The translations under genes were made by a program, and so were the position numbers. This document shows, piece after piece, positions 42,577-51,979 of a DNA stretch of 64,000 nucleotides. The notes beneath the pieces were generated by a model. It had not been told where the DNA came from, made no database searches, and worked only from the letters and a program-made list of their open reading frames with translations. Position 1 is the first letter of the stretch. Each line of letters opens with the position of its first letter. Origin of the DNA: Ruminococcus flavefaciens (GTDB taxonomy: Bacteria > Bacillota > Clostridia > Oscillospirales > Ruminococcaceae); NCBI RefSeq assembly GCF_900143025.1, contig NZ_FRCT01000005.1, positions 218,310 through 282,309 of the forward strand, read 5' to 3'.

Positions 42577-44112
42577 TTGGCAGAATTTATACTTGAAATG
42601 AAAAAGATCACAAAGGAGTTCCCCGGTGTAAAGGCTCTCGATAATGTTAATCTTCAGGTAAGACCAGGTGAGATACACGCTCTTGTTGGTGAAAACGGTG
42701 CAGGTAAATCCACACTTATGAATGTTCTCAGCGGAACATATCCATATGGTTCATATTCCGGAGATATCGTTTATAATGGTGAGACCTGCCAGTTCAAAAC
42801 ACTGCATGACAGTGAGGAAAAGGGCATTGTTATCATACATCAGGAGCTTGCTCTTATCCCTGAGCTTTCTATCGGTGAGAATATGTTCCTGGGAAATGAG
42901 CGCAAGGGCGCCTTTGGTATCGACTGGGACAGGACCTATCATGAGGCAGGCGAGCATATGCGCCAGGTAGGTCTGAAGGAAGAACCTACAACACTTATCA
43001 AGGATATCGGTACAGGTAAACAGCAGCTGGTTGAGATCGCAAAGGCTCTCAGCAAGAACGTTAAGCTGCTCATACTTGACGAGCCTACTTCATCACTTAA
43101 TGAGGAAGATTCAAAGATGCTTCTCGATCTTTTATTAGGCTTTAAGAAAGAGGGCATGACTTCAATTATTATTTCCCATAAGCTCAATGAGATATCTTAT
43201 GTTGCAGATAAGATAACCGTGCTTCGTGACGGCTCTACAATCGAAACTATCGACAATGCAGAGCACAATATCGACGAAGCCCGCATCATACGCGGAATGG
43301 TAGGACGTGAGCTCAGCGACCGCTATCCTTCACGCGAGCACAATATAAGCGACAAGATAGGTCTTGAGGTAAACGGCTGGACTGTACATCACCCGATATA
43401 TACCGAAAAGAAGGTAGTTGACAACGTATCCTTCAATGTTCACCGCGGTGAGATAGTTGGATTTTCGGGCTTGCAGGGTGCAGGACGTACCGAGCTTGCA
43501 ATGTCTATCTTCGGAAGGTCTTACGGTACAGGCATAAGCGGAAAGCTGAAGATCGACGGTCAGGAAAAGGAACTGAAAAGTGTCCGTTCCGCTATCGAAT
43601 CAGGTCTTGCATACGTTACCGAAGACAGAAAGGGCAATGGTCTTATACTTGCAGAGAGCATTGCTAAAAATACCACTATGGCACGACTTGAAAAGGTGTG
43701 CAGTAAGGGTATCATAAACTTTGACAAGGAAAATGCTGTTGCAGAGGAATACAAGGGCAAGCTCAAAACCAAGACTCCTTCTGTACAGCAGGCAGTCGGA
43801 AACCTTTCAGGCGGAAACCAGCAGAAGGTGCTGCTGGCAAAATGGATGTTTGCGGATCCTGAGGTGCTTATCCTTGATGAGCCGACAAGAGGTATCGACG
43901 TTGGTGCAAAGTATGAGATATACTGCATCATGAATGATCTTGTGGCACAGGGTAAATCAGTTGTCATGATATCCTCGGAAATGCCCGAGCTGCTTGGTAT
44001 GTGTGATCGTATATACGTTATGAACGAGGGCAAGATGGTCGCAGAGATGCCTGCTGCTGATGCAACGCAGGAAAAGATAATGTCTGCTATCCTTATGTCC
44101 GATAAAAAATAA
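42577..44112 (+). CDS. mmsA: Sugar ABC importer ATPase, tandem NBDs (MmsA/GguA type)
   Basis: A 511-residue protein starting at TTG with GGAGGG 8 nt upstream. Two nucleotide-binding domains are present. NBD1 has Walker [11 protein letters not shown] at about 37-46, signature region [16 protein letters not shown] and [14 protein letters not shown]2 has a degenerate Walker A-like [10 protein letters not shown] and an intact [15 protein letters not shown] plus [13 protein letters not shown]. This asymmetric pattern is normal for monosaccharide (Rbs/Ara/Mgl/Mms) ATPases. It energises uptake with the ChvE-like binder and the MmsB-like permease. Confidence 0.93.
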   Translation: MAEFILEMKKITKEFPGVKALDNVNLQVRPGEIHALVGENGAGKSTLMNVLSGTYPYGSYSGDIVYNGETCQFKTLHDSEEKGIVIIHQELALIPELSIGENMFLGNERKGAFGIDWDRTYHEAGEHMRQVGLKEEPTTLIKDIGTGKQQLVEIAKALSKNVKLLILDEPTSSLNEEDSKMLLDLLLGFKKEGMTSIIISHKLNEISYVADKITVLRDGSTIETIDNAEHNIDEARIIRGMVGRELSDRYPSREHNISDKIGLEVNGWTVHHPIYTEKKVVDNVSFNVHRGEIVGFSGLQGAGRTELAMSIFGRSYGTGISGKLKIDGQEKELKSVRSAIESGLAYVTEDRKGNGLILAESIAKNTTMARLEKVCSKGIINFDKENAVAEEYKGKLKTKTPSVQQAVGNLSGGNQQKVLLAKWMFADPEVLILDEPTRGIDVGAKYEIYCIMNDLVAQGKSVVMISSEMPELLGMCDRIYVMNEGKMVAEMPAADATQEKIMSAILMSDKK

Positions 44113-44130
44113 TGATCGAAGGAGTGTAAC

Positions 44131-45342
44131 ATGAACGTTAAGTCATTCGTAAAAAAATACACCATGGTCATTGCTCTGGTCGTGGTATTTATATTCTTTA
44201 CTGTATGGACAGAACAGAAGCTTATGCTTGCACAGAATATGTCCAATCTTCTGATACAGAATGCATACGTACTGGTTCTTGCCTGCGGTATGCTTATGTG
44301 TATCCTCACAGGCGGTAACATCGACCTTTCCGTTGGTTCAACGGTATGTCTCATCGGAGCGGTCGCCGCACAGCTGTTGTCGAAAAACAACCTTGATCCT
44401 ATTTTTGTAATATGCTTCTGTCTGTTTATATCCATACTTATCGGTATGTGGCAGGGCTTCTGGATAGGATATATACATATCCCTCCGTTTATCTGTACTC
44501 TTGCGGGAATGTTCCTGTTCAGAGGTATCGGAAGAAAGATACTGGATTCAAAGACCATTGCTATTCAGCAGGTTGACGGATCAAAGGGCAAGAAGTTCCT
44601 TGATATCTTCTCATCTTATATAGATGTTCCCGGTCTTGACCATTCATGGACTATACAGGCTGAAGGCAGAAGCGTTGAAGTAAAGCTTTCCGCTTTTATC
44701 GCAGGTATCATAATTGCAGTAGCTCTTCTCGCTATAACAGTTATCAACCGTGCAAAGAAGGCTAAGAAGGGTTATAAGCAGACATCTGCTATATCACAGT
44801 TCGGAAAGATACTCGTTATTGATGCTCTCATACTTGCTTATACATGGAAGCTCTCTCTCTACAAGGGTATCCCTGTAATGGCTATATGGGTTCTTGCAAT
44901 AGTTCTCATTTATGCATTCATCACTTCAAAGACTGCATTCGGACGTTATTTCTACGCAGTCGGCGGAAACGAGAAGGCTACAAAGCTTTCAGGTATCAAT
45001 ACAAACAAGGTTTACTTCATGGCATATACATCTATGTCATTACTGGCAGGTCTTTCGGGACTTCTCGTTGCAGCCCGTGTTGGTTCTGTAAACGGTGATA
45101 CCGGTAACTCATTTGAAATGGACGCTATCGGTTCATGCTTCATCGGCGGTGCTTCTGCATACGGTGGAAGCGGTACAGTCGGCGGCGTTATGGTAGGTGC
45201 TATACTCCTCGGTGTAATCAATCAGGGTATGTCTATCAAGGGTCTTGACAACAACTGGCAGTATGTTGTAAAGGGCGCAGTTCTTCTTATCGCTGTTATC
45301 TTTGACGTTGTATCAAACAAGAAAACAGGTAAGGCAGGTTAA
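44131..45342 (+). CDS. mmsB: Sugar ABC importer permease (MmsB/GguB type)
   Basis: A 403-residue protein with GAAGGAGTG before the ATG. About ten transmembrane helices of the BPD_transp_2 (ribose-type) fold are seen. Motifs include GGNIDLSVGSTVCLIGAVAA (about 67-86), PPFICTLAGMFLFRGIG, GRYFYAVGGNEKATKLSGIN, and the EAA-like loop DAIGSCFIGGASAYGGSGTV. The long middle loop with FLDIFSSYIDVPG is typical of the multiple-monosaccharide subfamily. It is the last transport gene, followed by a hairpin without a T-run. Confidence 0.92.
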   Translation: MNVKSFVKKYTMVIALVVVFIFFTVWTEQKLMLAQNMSNLLIQNAYVLVLACGMLMCILTGGNIDLSVGSTVCLIGAVAAQLLSKNNLDPIFVICFCLFISILIGMWQGFWIGYIHIPPFICTLAGMFLFRGIGRKILDSKTIAIQQVDGSKGKKFLDIFSSYIDVPGLDHSWTIQAEGRSVEVKLSAFIAGIIIAVALLAITVINRAKKAKKGYKQTSAISQFGKILVIDALILAYTWKLSLYKGIPVMAIWVLAIVLIYAFITSKTAFGRYFYAVGGNEKATKLSGINTNKVYFMAYTSMSLLAGLSGLLVAARVGSVNGDTGNSFEMDAIGSCFIGGASAYGGSGTVGGVMVGAILLGVINQGMSIKGLDNNWQYVVKGAVLLIAVIFDVVSNKKTGKAG

Positions 45343-45354
45343 AAAACAGAATAA

Positions 45355-45391
45355 TACGGCTCGGGGCAGTCATGGGGAGCTCCGGGCCGTA
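45355..45391 (+). other. GC-rich 12-bp hairpin after mmsB
   Basis: TACGGCTCGGGG (45355-45366) pairs with 45380-45391, two G-T pairs. It has no T-tract, so it may slow 3' exonucleases rather than end transcription. It leaves the next two small genes connected to the operon. Confidence 0.6.
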
Positions 45392-45420
45392 ATCTGTATT
45401 TTATGCGAAAGGAAAAAGCA

Positions 45421-45750
45421 ATGAACAGTTCAAAATATGATCAGGTAAAATATTCAAAGGCATTAAGATTTGCAGCACTTAGATTTATTGTTGCTGTGTA
45501 TATATGTTATCTTGCGTTCAAGATCGCATCTGCTGATGATACAACTATGAGTAAGACATTGTGCTGGATAATAGGCGGTGTTTTCATTGCGGCGGCTATA
45601 GGCTTTGGTGTATATTCGTACAAGCGTTTTCATGCTGATCTTGATGATGCAAAGCTTAAAGAAGAGGATACGATAGAAGCAGTTGCAGAGGAAGCTGATG
45701 CTGAGGATTCAGATGCAGACAGTGATATCTCTGTGAATGAAAACATCTGA
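45421..45750 (+). CDS. Small membrane protein with acidic tail, unknown function
   Basis: A 109-residue protein. ATG 45421 is used with AAAGGAAA upstream. Two transmembrane helices (ALRFIVAVYICYLAFKIA and TLCWIIGGVFIAAAIGFGVY) are joined by a short polar loop, followed by a Lys-then-Glu/Asp-rich cytosolic tail (EDTIEAVAEEADAEDSDADS). No family is recognised. Its position after a sugar permease and before another small gene suggests an accessory role in the operon, but nothing more can be said. Confidence 0.65.
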   Translation: MNSSKYDQVKYSKALRFAALRFIVAVYICYLAFKIASADDTTMSKTLCWIIGGVFIAAAIGFGVYSYKRFHADLDDAKLKEEDTIEAVAEEADAEDSDADSDISVNENI

Positions 45751-45764
45751 AATGGAGATAGTTC

Positions 45765-46187
45765 ATGGGTTTGACAGAAGTAAGAGAGCTTTACATTGAT
45801 TATATAAATCAGGTGCAAAAGCTGGAAAAGGAAAAAAAGCCGGGTGACGGGCTTTTCGGTATGGGAAAAAAGATATCCGATGATCCCTGTCATGAAGCTT
45901 TTGCAGATAAGCTTGATGCCATACTGAAGGAAATTGAAGCTTCAGGACCGTCCTCGGAAGAGGCGGCAGATGTGCTGGAGTATATCTATCATGCACAGGC
46001 TGAATATATCAGCTTTACCAGTGCGTACTGGATAATGAACGCTGTACATGGGCTGACGCTGGGGCTTATCCGTTTCCTTGACTCTAAGGACGCAGAAAAG
46101 CTTTGTGAGATTTATGATAGGGAAGTACCGCGCAGAAAAAGGTTCCCCGTACAGAAAAAGGTGGCATCGGCTCTTAATAAAAAATGA
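45765..46187 (+). CDS. Conserved-looking cytosolic protein, unknown function
   Basis: A 140-residue protein, mostly helical, without signal or membrane segments. Visible features are a Lys/Glu-rich N-terminal helix (YIDYINQVQKLEKEKKPGDG), an acidic middle (LKEIEASGPSSEEAADVLEY), and an aromatic-rich helix pair (AEYISFTSAYWIMNAVHGLT). A basic end (REVPRRKRFPVQKKV) follows. It starts 14 nt after the small membrane protein and ends at a strong terminator, so it closes the sugar-importer operon. I do not recognise a family. Confidence 0.6.
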   Translation: MGLTEVRELYIDYINQVQKLEKEKKPGDGLFGMGKKISDDPCHEAFADKLDAILKEIEASGPSSEEAADVLEYIYHAQAEYISFTSAYWIMNAVHGLTLGLIRFLDSKDAEKLCEIYDREVPRRKRFPVQKKVASALNKK

Positions 46188-46224
46188 TCCCGAAAGCAGT
46201 AATAAACCGCTTTCGGGATTTTTT
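46187..46224 (+). terminator. Terminator of the sugar-importer operon
   Basis: An 11-bp stem ATCCCGAAAGC/GCTTTCGGGAT (46187-46197, 46209-46219) and a run of T residues. Confidence 0.92.
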
Positions 46225-46231
46225 CATTGTA

Positions 46232-47533
46232 TCAAAGTACCTTTACACAGTTTCTGCCTGCGGATTTTGCTTCGTATACAGCCTTGTCCATGCGTTCAAA
46301 TGCGGCATCGAGTTCGTCATCAGATCTTACATGAGTCATTCCGATACTACAGGTGATATGACCTACTGTATCAAATGTTTCGGCAGCGACGCTTGTTCTT
46401 ATCTTTTCAGCAAGGGAAAGGCTTTTGACATCGTTGGTACCGTAGAGTACCACAACAAATTCTTCACCGCCCCAGCGTCCTAAAACTGCTTTATAGCCGT
46501 CAATTGATTTAGTGATCGTTTCAACAAAACGGATAAGAGTTGTATCACCGACGGAGTGACCGAATGCATCGTTTACACTCTTGAAAAAGTCTATATCTAT
46601 CATCAATATGGAAACGTCCATGTTAAACTTCTTCTTAGTTTCAACAGCGTTGCGCATCTCTGTTTCGATACGTCCGTGGTTGTAAACAGATGTGAGAGTA
46701 TCCTTTGAAGCCATATCTTCATATTTTTTCAGCGTTTCCATAAGCTCGACAGTATTGTCGTGGATATCCTGGACCATGAATACAAATATGAAATCATCGT
46801 CATTATTTGTTTCTGCACGGGAGAAAATAAGCTTTACCCATATGAACTTCCCTTCGAGATTAAGCATCATACAGTCATATGAAGATGTTTTTCCCGGAGC
46901 AAGATTTTTCTTGAGATATTCGGGAGATGTTCTTTGCATGAAGACCGGCTGATCCTCGGGACCGAACATATTTACTATCTTTTTGCGCCAGTCAGAGTAT
47001 TTTATCTGCTGATTAATTACTTCATCGGATATTTCGGTTACACTGCAGCTGTTTACGGTATCGTTCAGGAGATCAACATACATTGAGAATAGGTATGTGT
47101 TCTGAATGGACTCAACTTTTTTGTTTGTAAGCGCTTCGTCAACGTATTGACTGCCGTCAAGCTCGTCAAGTATGAATATGTACATATCCGGCTGAGAAGT
47201 CGGATATATTGTCATCTGAACAACGTGCGGCTGCTCGTTGTAGTTGATCTTTACTCTTTTACTGTATTTGCCGAGGAAAATACCTGCTGTGGGGACAAAG
47301 ACATGATAATCTTCAACGACCTCGCTTGAACCGTCGCTGAAATGATACCATAGCGTTTTTATGAGGTCGTTGTATTTTCCTTCTTCCTCAACGATCTCAG
47401 AAAATAATCCTTTTCTGGCGATAGCCTTGTATTTATCATTTTTTCCGTCAACAGCTATTATTGCGTCAACTTCCTGTGTTATAAAGTTGACTACATTTTC
47501 AAGACTGCAATTCTCTAAATTGATAGTACTCAC
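46232..47533 (-). CDS. Diguanylate cyclase (GGDEF domain) with PAS-like sensor region
   Basis: A 433-residue protein from a GTG start; GGGGGGG lies about 8 nt upstream. There are no membrane helices. The first ~260 residues include PAS-like segments (VQMTIYPTSQPDMYIFILDE; FIWVKLIFSRAE). A short coiled coil (ETLKKYEDMASKDTLTSVYN) leads to the GGDEF domain with DIDFFKSVNDAFGHSVGD and the active-site GRWGGEEFVVVL, a functional GGEEF variant. It should make c-di-GMP from two GTP in response to a cytosolic signal. No clear promoter was found. Confidence 0.88.
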   Translation of the reverse strand: MSTINLENCSLENVVNFITQEVDAIIAVDGKNDKYKAIARKGLFSEIVEEEGKYNDLIKTLWYHFSDGSSEVVEDYHVFVPTAGIFLGKYSKRVKINYNEQPHVVQMTIYPTSQPDMYIFILDELDGSQYVDEALTNKKVESIQNTYLFSMYVDLLNDTVNSCSVTEISDEVINQQIKYSDWRKKIVNMFGPEDQPVFMQRTSPEYLKKNLAPGKTSSYDCMMLNLEGKFIWVKLIFSRAETNNDDDFIFVFMVQDIHDNTVELMETLKKYEDMASKDTLTSVYNHGRIETEMRNAVETKKKFNMDVSILMIDIDFFKSVNDAFGHSVGDTTLIRFVETITKSIDGYKAVLGRWGGEEFVVVLYGTNDVKSLSLAEKIRTSVAAETFDTVGHITCSIGMTHVRSDDELDAAFERMDKAVYEAKSAGRNCVKVL

Positions 47534-47835
47534 AACGAGTCCCCCCCAAGTTGAATATTTTAGACAGGGCAGAATGGATACCCTGTTATTGTCCGCTTAA
47601 TTTTGCTGAAAAAGAACCCTATTATCGATTCTATATAGCATTATAACTATATGATATCATATTATTTCAATGTAATTGATAACATTTTGTGAATTAATAA
47701 TGATAATGGAATAATTTGTAGCGTTGTACAATAAAATGAATGTTGAATTGTTGATTATGCTGTATTTTCTTTCCGCATTTTTTTGAAAGCAGCTGTTATT
47801 CAGCTAAAAATGCTTACTTTTGCGCAATAATTAAA

Positions 47836-47865
47836 TTGACATATTTACTATGACCGTGTTATAAT
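47836..47865 (+). promoter_or_regulatory. Promoter of the YczE-like gene
   Basis: TTGACA at 47836-47841, an 18-bp spacer, and TATAAT at 47860-47865 with TG upstream. Bases 47534-47835 before it are AT-rich and contain nothing else I can support. Confidence 0.72.
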
Positions 47866-47891
47866 CAAGAAAAAATGGAAAGAGTGAAAAC

Positions 47892-48542
47892 ATGAAAAGA
47901 AGGATAATAATGTCGGTGCTTGGTGTGCTGACGGGTGCTGTAAGTGTTGCCATATTCAAAATGGCAGCCTTCGGAGTTGACCCATTTCAGTCATTTATGA
48001 GCGGTATAAGCAAGCTTATACCCATTAGCTTCGGTACGCTTTACGTTATCGTAAATGCTGTGCTGCTGGCGTTCAGTCTCATATTTGACAGGCATTACAT
48101 CGGTATTGCTACGTTCATAAATCTGTTCCTGTTGGGCTATGTTACGGAATATTCCTACAAGCTGTTCCGCTGGCTCATTCCCGAACCGACCTTGCAGCTC
48201 AGAGTGGTATTTCTTATCGTGGGAATTGTGATAATATGCATCGGTTCATCGCTGTATATCACTGCAAATCTCGGTGTTTCCACCTATGATGCTGTAGCAC
48301 TCATAATGGCGAACAAGTGGAAGATAGGTCAGTTCAGGTTCATACGCGTATGCACTGATCTGTGCTGCGTTGTTCTTGGTGTTGTCATGTTCATTGCAGG
48401 TGGAGGACATCTTAAAGAGATATCCACAATAGCAGGCATAGGCACTATAATCACGGCATTTTTTATGGGACCGCTGATAGAGTTTTTCAATGTTCATATT
48501 GCAAGGAAAATCCTTGACGGCAGCAAAACCGAAAAGACTTGA
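47892..48542 (+). CDS. YczE/YitT-type integral membrane protein
   Basis: A 216-residue protein with five or six transmembrane helices. The family start RRIIMSVLGVLTGAVSVAIF is followed by KMAAFGVDPFQSFMSGIS. The sequence GSSLYITANLGVSTYDAVAL (about 118-137) and IAGIGTIITAFFMGPLIEFF complete the YczE/YyaS/YitT pattern. In Bacillus subtilis YczE supports surfactin production by an unknown route. The biochemical function is not established. It is monocistronic between two terminators. Confidence 0.8.
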   Translation: MKRRIIMSVLGVLTGAVSVAIFKMAAFGVDPFQSFMSGISKLIPISFGTLYVIVNAVLLAFSLIFDRHYIGIATFINLFLLGYVTEYSYKLFRWLIPEPTLQLRVVFLIVGIVIICIGSSLYITANLGVSTYDAVALIMANKWKIGQFRFIRVCTDLCCVVLGVVMFIAGGGHLKEISTIAGIGTIITAFFMGPLIEFFNVHIARKILDGSKTEKT

Positions 48543-48550
48543 AAAAAATA

Positions 48551-48592
48551 CCCGAAAGCAGATTTTTACAACGCTTTCGGGTGCTTTTTTAT
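48551..48592. terminator. Bidirectional terminator between the YczE-like and VWA genes
   Basis: CCCGAAAGC (48551-48559) and GCTTTCGGG (48573-48581) with T-rich runs in both reading directions. It serves the two convergent genes. Confidence 0.88.
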
Positions 48593-49755
48593 TTTTTGTC
48601 ATAAACATTCTGCACGAATGCCTTGAGACTGCGCTTTTTCAGTGCAGCATCAAGAAGCTCGGGAAGCTTTTCGGGCGGACAGGCAAAGCATGGTATATCC
48701 ATTGCCGAGACCTTTTCCGCAAGCTGTGTATCATAGCAGGGCTTGCCGCTGTCGGATATTGCGAGGAGCACTATTACATTGACCCCAGACGCTTTCAGCT
48801 CGGATAGTCTGCGTTCGAGCTGAGCGCGGTTACCTCCCTCATACAGGTCTGTGACTATGAACATGGTGGTCTTTGACGGCTCTGTGATAAGCTCCTGACA
48901 ATAGGCAACGGACATATTTATATCAGTTCCGCCTCCAAGCTGTATGCCGTAGAGAAGTTCAACAGGGTCGCTGCAAAGGTCGGAAAGGTCATTTACTGCC
49001 GTATCAAAGGCGATTATATGTGTTTTAAGAGCGTTTATGCTTGCGAGTATACATCCCATTATGGAGGAGTATATCGCTGATTCGCCCATTGAGCCGCTCT
49101 GGTCTATATCAAGTATTACGGTACGTGAAGCGGACTTTGCCGCACGCTCGAAAAAGTAGAATTTTTCGGGGAGCAGTACCTTGCGCTGTGGATCGTAGTT
49201 CTTTAAATTGCGGCGTATGGTCATTTTGTAATCCAGAGCGGACGCCGAGGGGATTGGGGAGTGTTCGCGGCGGTTGAGTGCAGCTGTGACCGAACGGCGC
49301 AGGTCGTCGGAAAGGCGGCGGTTTATGTCCTCAACTATCTTTGCAATGTATGCTCGTGCGTTGTCCTTGGCTTTTGCGGGTATCTGATCTTTCAGCATGA
49401 GAAGCAGTGATGCGGTGGATATATCCGGTTCAAGTCCGTCAAGCATCTCAGGCTCGAAAAGCAGCTGCTTCAGTCCTTTGCGTTCGATGGCGTCCTTTTG
49501 TATGACTTTTATTTCCATTGGTGAGAACAGCGTGCGCAGATCGCCCAGCCATTTGGTGAGCTGAGGCGATGAAGCTCCGTGTCCGCCAAGCTTGCCGCCT
49601 TTGCCCGATGAAGAGCTGCCGTATATCTGTGAAAGAGCGGAGTCCATGAGTATATCCTCCTGAGACAGCGCAGCACCGCCAAGAGTTGATATTTTGTCCT
49701 GTGACTCAGCCCCGAGGATAAGTCTCCAGCGTTTTAAGATCTGTTGATGTTCCAT
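48589..49755 (-). CDS. VWA-domain protein of the MoxR-SWIM operon (YehP-like)
   Basis: A 388-residue protein from ATG 49755, one base after the DUF5682 stop. The N-terminal ~210 residues are helical with a Ser/Gly-rich loop (GSSSSGKGGKLGGHGASS). The VWA domain is about 211-375 with an intact MIDAS: DQSGSM at 218-223, the Thr of LGGGTDINMS, and FIVTDLYEGG. VWA partners of MoxR ATPases bind metal and client proteins. The arrangement recalls the E. coli yehL-yehM-yehP-yehQ locus, as I remember it. It is the last gene of a five-gene operon. Confidence 0.87.
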   Translation of the reverse strand: MEHQQILKRWRLILGAESQDKISTLGGAALSQEDILMDSALSQIYGSSSSGKGGKLGGHGASSPQLTKWLGDLRTLFSPMEIKVIQKDAIERKGLKQLLFEPEMLDGLEPDISTASLLLMLKDQIPAKAKDNARAYIAKIVEDINRRLSDDLRRSVTAALNRREHSPIPSASALDYKMTIRRNLKNYDPQRKVLLPEKFYFFERAAKSASRTVILDIDQSGSMGESAIYSSIMGCILASINALKTHIIAFDTAVNDLSDLCSDPVELLYGIQLGGGTDINMSVAYCQELITEPSKTTMFIVTDLYEGGNRAQLERRLSELKASGVNVIVLLAISDSGKPCYDTQLAEKVSAMDIPCFACPPEKLPELLDAALKKRSLKAFVQNVYDKK

Positions 49756-49756
49756 A

Positions 49757-51979
49757 TCATATATCTCCAAAATCAAAATCGTCAAGCTCGTCGATAGCCT
49801 GCTGTTCCTCGGCTGTGACCTCGGCGGTTATCATCTCTGCTGCCTGCTGTGTGGAAATTCCAAGAACTTCGCCGATATTTTCGGCTATGTCAGTTTTTTC
49901 GGCAGGTGAGAAATCCGCAAATGTTCTTCTAAGCGAGATTAGCACAGGTTTGAATTCATCATCGTCAAGCTCGCTTATAAAGCTGCAAAGCTTTTCCCAT
50001 AGTGTGAGTCTGCCGATAAGACTGCGGCGGTTTCGTTTTGCAAGTCCCTCGAACCACGCTGCACCCTCGTGAGGAGGTGTGCCTCTTGAAAGACGGCGTG
50101 AAACAAGCTCTGACAGCTTTTCGGGAGCTATTTTTCCCTGCTCTGCAAGAAGTGCGCAGGCAAATCCCGATATTAGAGGATTTACCGTATCACTGTCGGA
50201 AATGTCGCCGAGGAGAGCGATAAAGCGTTCACTGTCAAGGAAATCGTGAGCGATGCAGGCATCATGTACTGCTGTCATTGCCGTTATAATTTCCTCTGCT
50301 GCATTTGCATCGCATATAGAAGCTGTGAAAAGCTGAAGGCAGAATTTCAGATAAAGCTGCTTTATAAGCGGTATGATTGGCTCTGCATCGAGTCTGCGTA
50401 TGTTTCCGTAGCGGACTGTTGCGGAAAGACTGCCTATTGTGCTGCCCTCGTCCGAGGGGGAAGCGCAGTCAGCAGCCATTTTCTGTACGGCATATGCTGC
50501 TGTTTTTATGCAATCGGGGAGTCCGCATAAAAGAGCGGAATAAAGCGTCTTCGCGGTAGCGGTCAGCGTTTCCGAGGAAGCAAGCTCCATATTCAGAGAT
50601 GTTCTTGCAGCTTCCTCGACTGTATCGCCGTTGAGGGAGGCTTCAACTATTTGTATCTCTGTTTCGGGAGTCCAGCTGATATTCCATTTTTCTGCCCATG
50701 TTGCGTTCTCCTGTGAATGAAGCAGCTTTTCACCGAAATGCACCCCTGCCTGCAATAGCCTGTGCAGGAAAAAAGAGCGATTTAGGTCAAGAAATGCTGA
50801 TTTCTCGGATTTTACTCTCAGGTTTTCACGCAAGTTAAGGTCAAGCTCCTGTACTGTGGCAGTGCGGTAGCGCTCCAGTTTCAGCTCTTTAAGCTGAAGC
50901 ATGAAGTCCTCCTGTACTGATGTGCAGACCGTACCCTCAGGGAGTTCGCCTATCTTGCTGCCTATTTCTACATCTGCGCAGGCAAGTGATATCTCACCGA
51001 AGCTGCCGTGACCAAGACAGGTAACCGCACTGTCACGCAGGTCTGACATTGAGGGGAGTCTGCCGCCTCTCATAGCGGAAAGGGTCAGAGAAAGCCTTTG
51101 TGCTTCGATGACCTCTGCCGATGATGCGGAAAAGCCGTTTTTGCGCTGATATGCCGCAAGTGCAGAAAGGTATTCGGGGGCAGTATTATCAAGAGTACCC
51201 TTGATACGGTTGTTCCAGAGCATTTCATAGTAAGCAGGAGCTTTGCTGCCTGCACCGTAGCCCGAGCGCGAGGAAAGGCGGTAATATGAATAGGGCATCA
51301 GTGTAGCCTTTGAAGCCGCAGCTTCAAGTTTGTCTGTGAGTATTTTGTCCTTGTCGGTATATGGTCTGTCCTTTATACCGCTTGTGTGAAAGGCTCCTGT
51401 AATAACAGCTGTTTTGCCGTATTTTTCCTCGGTCTCATTTATCCTGCGGCGCATATATGCTTCTCGAAGCTCGTTATGCTCGTCAGAAATTGAAAATTCC
51501 CTTATGGATTTTCCGTATTCCTTTGCGGCAGCTATAAAGTCGTCATAGCTTTCACAGTGTTCAAAGCGGTATTCCCAGAATGTGTCCGTATCAAGTCCTG
51601 TAAGCTTTTCAAGCCTGCTGTAGACGCTTTCGCTTTCCTGTGGGCTGTTCTCGTCCTCTCTTTCCCTGCTCAGAAGGCTTCCTGAGGGGAGGTCGCAGAA
51701 TTCTACAGGGATATTGTTAGTGACAGCCCAGAGCATTGCCTGATATTCGGGAGAAAACTCCGCCATTGGGTACATTACTGTCCTGACGGGAGCTTCTGTA
51801 GTATAGGCGAGTATGGCAGCGGGAAGCCGTACCCTCGGAGAGCAAAGTCCTTCAATTAGTCCGCTGAGGTCGGAAGGTCCTTCTATAAGCACAGCCTTTG
51901 GCTTTGTGCGGTCAAGGAATTCTCTGACGTAATACGCACAGGCAGGTGACAGGTGTCTTACGCCGTAATATTCAGCCAT
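49757..51979 (-). CDS. DUF5682-family protein (YehM-like)
   Basis: A 740-residue protein. ATG 51979 overlaps the MoxR stop (TAATG), so translation is coupled. The N-terminus AEYYGVRHLSPACAYYVREF, KAVLIEGPSDLSGL and AILAYTTEAP, then MYPMAEFSPEYQAMLWA, follow the DUF5682 pattern. A later VITGAFHTSG recalls erythromycin-esterase/TraB-like motifs with a conserved Glu and His set, but a hydrolase role is only a guess. The C-terminal half is helical, ending in an acidic DELDDFDFGD. The gene is regularly found with MoxR, VWA and SWIM proteins. The function is unknown. Confidence 0.8.
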   Translation of the reverse strand: MAEYYGVRHLSPACAYYVREFLDRTKPKAVLIEGPSDLSGLIEGLCSPRVRLPAAILAYTTEAPVRTVMYPMAEFSPEYQAMLWAVTNNIPVEFCDLPSGSLLSREREDENSPQESESVYSRLEKLTGLDTDTFWEYRFEHCESYDDFIAAAKEYGKSIREFSISDEHNELREAYMRRRINETEEKYGKTAVITGAFHTSGIKDRPYTDKDKILTDKLEAAASKATLMPYSYYRLSSRSGYGAGSKAPAYYEMLWNNRIKGTLDNTAPEYLSALAAYQRKNGFSASSAEVIEAQRLSLTLSAMRGGRLPSMSDLRDSAVTCLGHGSFGEISLACADVEIGSKIGELPEGTVCTSVQEDFMLQLKELKLERYRTATVQELDLNLRENLRVKSEKSAFLDLNRSFFLHRLLQAGVHFGEKLLHSQENATWAEKWNISWTPETEIQIVEASLNGDTVEEAARTSLNMELASSETLTATAKTLYSALLCGLPDCIKTAAYAVQKMAADCASPSDEGSTIGSLSATVRYGNIRRLDAEPIIPLIKQLYLKFCLQLFTASICDANAAEEIITAMTAVHDACIAHDFLDSERFIALLGDISDSDTVNPLISGFACALLAEQGKIAPEKLSELVSRRLSRGTPPHEGAAWFEGLAKRNRRSLIGRLTLWEKLCSFISELDDDEFKPVLISLRRTFADFSPAEKTDIAENIGEVLGISTQQAAEMITAEVTAEEQQAIDELDDFDFGDI

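Noticed and set aside
43560..44558. 332-codon minus-strand frame across mmsA and mmsB
   Set aside because: It overlaps two well-supported transport genes and encodes no recognisable domain.
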